A DNA stretch of 32,414 bases from assembly GCA_031554275.1 (NCBI GenBank), contig JAVBKB010000078.1:1-32414 (forward strand), read 5' to 3'. A program made the position numbers and the translations under genes. Below are positions 31,457 through 32,414 of this stretch, one piece after another. Origin of the DNA: JAVBKB01 sp031554275. Lineage in GTDB: Bacteria; Bacillota; Bacilli; JARBTR01. Below the pieces are notes generated by a model, which worked only from the letters and a program-made list of their open reading frames with translations, did no database searches and had not been told where the DNA came from. Numbering within the stretch: position 1 is the stretch's first letter; each line of letters starts with the position of its first letter.

Positions 31457-31819
31457 GTGATTAAAGGAATCGGAATTGATATTGTTGAAATTAATCGCAT
31501 TACTGAGGTGCTGACAAAGCAACCGAAATTTGTTGATCGGATTCTTTCAGATGAAGAGAAGAATATATATCTGGCTTTTACAAATGCCAAGCGACAGATC
31601 GAGTGGTTTGCGGGTCGCTTTGCTGCGAAAGAAGCCTTCTCTAAAGCTCTGGGCACTGGTATTGGTAGCGCGGTTACCTTTCAAGATGTGGTCATATTGA
31701 ATAACCCACTTGGAAAACCTCAGCTTTTTTGCAAAGGTATGACTGGACTACATGTTTCGATTTCACATGAAGCGCACTATGCAATTGCGCAGGTGATTAT
31801 CGAAGAAAACGGTGAGTAA
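31457..31819 (+). CDS. acpS: Holo-[acyl-carrier-protein] synthase
   Basis: Transfers 4'-phosphopantetheine from CoA to the acyl carrier protein. It has 120 residues. GIGIDIVEINR supplies the metal-binding Asp8, and FAAKEAFSKALG supplies the second metal ligand Glu59; HVSISHE is the third conserved block. The start chosen is GTG at 31457, 10 nt after TAGGAG; the GTG at 31448 is only 1 nt from it. It follows the cshA terminator by about 140 bp, with a possible promoter of its own in between. In Bacillus the next gene is a lipoprotein gene too, as here. Confidence 0.95.
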   Translation: MIKGIGIDIVEINRITEVLTKQPKFVDRILSDEEKNIYLAFTNAKRQIEWFAGRFAAKEAFSKALGTGIGSAVTFQDVVILNNPLGKPQLFCKGMTGLHVSISHEAHYAIAQVIIEENGE

Positions 31820-31847
31820 CTGGGCATGGTTTTGATATCACTTGTTC

Positions 31848-31886
31848 TATCCTAAGTAGCGTTTCTAACGACAATTAGGATGAAAA
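31848..31886. repeat. Short hairpin element of the same family (element C)
   Basis: TATCCTAA (31848-31855) and TTAGGATGA (31875-31883) face each other around a 19-nt middle. The right 20 nt (TTTCTAACGACAATTAGGAT) match the right end of element A with one change, so it looks like an internally deleted copy. Confidence 0.6.
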
Positions 31887-31999
31887 GTGCAAAGTACTAC
31901 TTTCTAGCATTACCAAAAAGAGATGAATTATCATACTTGGACACCTTGTCTCATATACTTCAATCAAAGAAGTGGGGACAAGGTTTTTGAATATTCTTG

Positions 32000-32291
32000 T
32001 TTATCCCGATCACTCACTAAAATCATGTTATCTTTAAGGGTGTATTCTGCAAGCAATGTCACGTTCAGTATATAGAAAAAATCATTCACTTTCAGTGGGC
32101 AAAGGCACGAGCTTAGAGTGGGAAATTCATTACACTCTTTGCGTTCAAAACCACTGGCTGCAAGTGATTTCTATATTAAACAGGAATCAGGATCTTCATT
32201 CTTCATATCACAATAAGATCCCATTCCTAGACCTGACTTGGGGAAAACATTATCAGAAGACTAACAGGTTTTCGTGAGTGATTAGGATTTG
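32000..32291. repeat. Approximately 290-bp hairpin element before the lipoprotein gene (element B)
   Basis: The ends are inverted repeats: ATCACTCAC-t-AAAA (32009-32022) and TTTT-c-GTGAGTGAT (32269-32282), with outer ends TTTATCC and ATTAGGATTTG like element A. The interior forms a second long stem: 32069-32098 with 32151-32178, then GCAAAG/CTTTGC (32099-32104, 32137-32142) and GAGTG/CACTC (32116-32120, 32133-32137; one shared nt). The 73-codon frame across it has no RBS and is probably chance. The rest of the 31820-32348 gap shows a short hairpin ACACCTTGTC/GACAAGGT near 31940-31985. Confidence 0.65.
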
Positions 32292-32348
32292 ATGTAGCAA
32301 TAATAGCGTCCACTTGTTTCCCTCTTATCAAATTAAGGGGAGAATAAA

Positions 32349-32414
32349 ATGAAAAGGTTACTCAATGTTGTAATGATCGTCGTGCTGGCGCTAGTCATTT
32401 CCGGTTGTGGAAAA
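32349..32414 (+). CDS. Lipoprotein N-terminus (partial), position of Bacillus YdcC
   Basis: Twenty-two codons are visible: a basic start, a hydrophobic core and the lipobox ISGC with Cys20, then the window ends. AAGGGGAG lies 7 nt before the ATG. In Bacillus subtilis acpS is followed by the lipoprotein gene ydcC (LolA-like), then alr; the position suggests the same gene here, but 22 residues cannot prove it. Confidence 0.7.
   Translation, partial: MKRLLNVVMIVVLALVISGCGK

Noticed and set aside
32056..32277. Plus-strand 73-codon frame inside element B
   Set aside because: No RBS, and the sequence is fully explained by the inverted repeats of the element.
1..32414. CRISPR arrays, tRNA, rRNA, transposase or phage genes
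   Set aside because: None was seen on either strand; the repeats found are hairpin elements without spacer structure and no transposase frame is present.

Overview
The window looks like a chromosomal segment of a low-GC Gram-positive bacterium (Bacillota, most likely Bacillales or a close relative). The reasons are the AT-rich composition (judged by eye), strong AAGGAGG-type ribosome binding sites, sigma-A style promoters, a T-box riboswitch, U-tailed intrinsic terminators, and the order ddl - murF - esterase - cshA - acpS - lipoprotein, which resembles the cell-wall/acpS region of Bacillus and Listeria. Family and species cannot be fixed from the sequence alone.

Layout. 1-404: 5' end of a minus-strand fused isobutyryl-CoA mutase (icmF). 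690-5842: an unknown gene, aroD, rho, an AI-2E family permease, a small unknown gene and rpmE (L31); the usual rho-rpmE adjacency is interrupted by two genes. 6208-9301: an operon of a YtrA-type GntR regulator, an ABC ATPase and a large permease, with an operator-like inverted repeat overlapping the promoter. 9520-13268: an arginine T-box leader (specifier CGC) followed by argG, overlapping argH, and an aspartate/glutamate racemase family gene.

13313-24381 is mostly a copper-handling region. Minus strand: a duplicated-domain lipoprotein upstream of the Cu(I) ATPase copA, a small Asp-rich gene beyond it, and an HMA-TauE/SafE (DsbD_2-like) membrane protein. Plus strand: an XRE-cupin regulator with an MFS transporter, a double-cupredoxin lipoprotein with a Cys-rich tail, a CopZ-like chaperone, and an OmpR-type response regulator with a histidine kinase whose extracellular loop carries a Cys-x4-Cys motif. 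The two promoters of the HMA-TauE gene and the cupredoxin lipoprotein share a 16-bp identical element (an 11-bp-period direct repeat) at exactly the same distance from the -10 box. This suggests one regulator, plausibly the nearby response regulator, controls a split copper transfer system.

24733-32414: an unknown protein, ddl and murF (peptidoglycan precursor synthesis), an alpha/beta hydrolase, the DEAD-box helicase cshA behind two tandem intrinsic terminators, acpS, and the start of a lipoprotein gene. Non-coding gaps here and at 13.3 kb hold members of what looks like a small hairpin-forming repeat family: a 166-bp near-palindrome (25588-25753), a 290-bp element (32000-32291) and two short end fragments, sharing ATTAGGAT-type ends.
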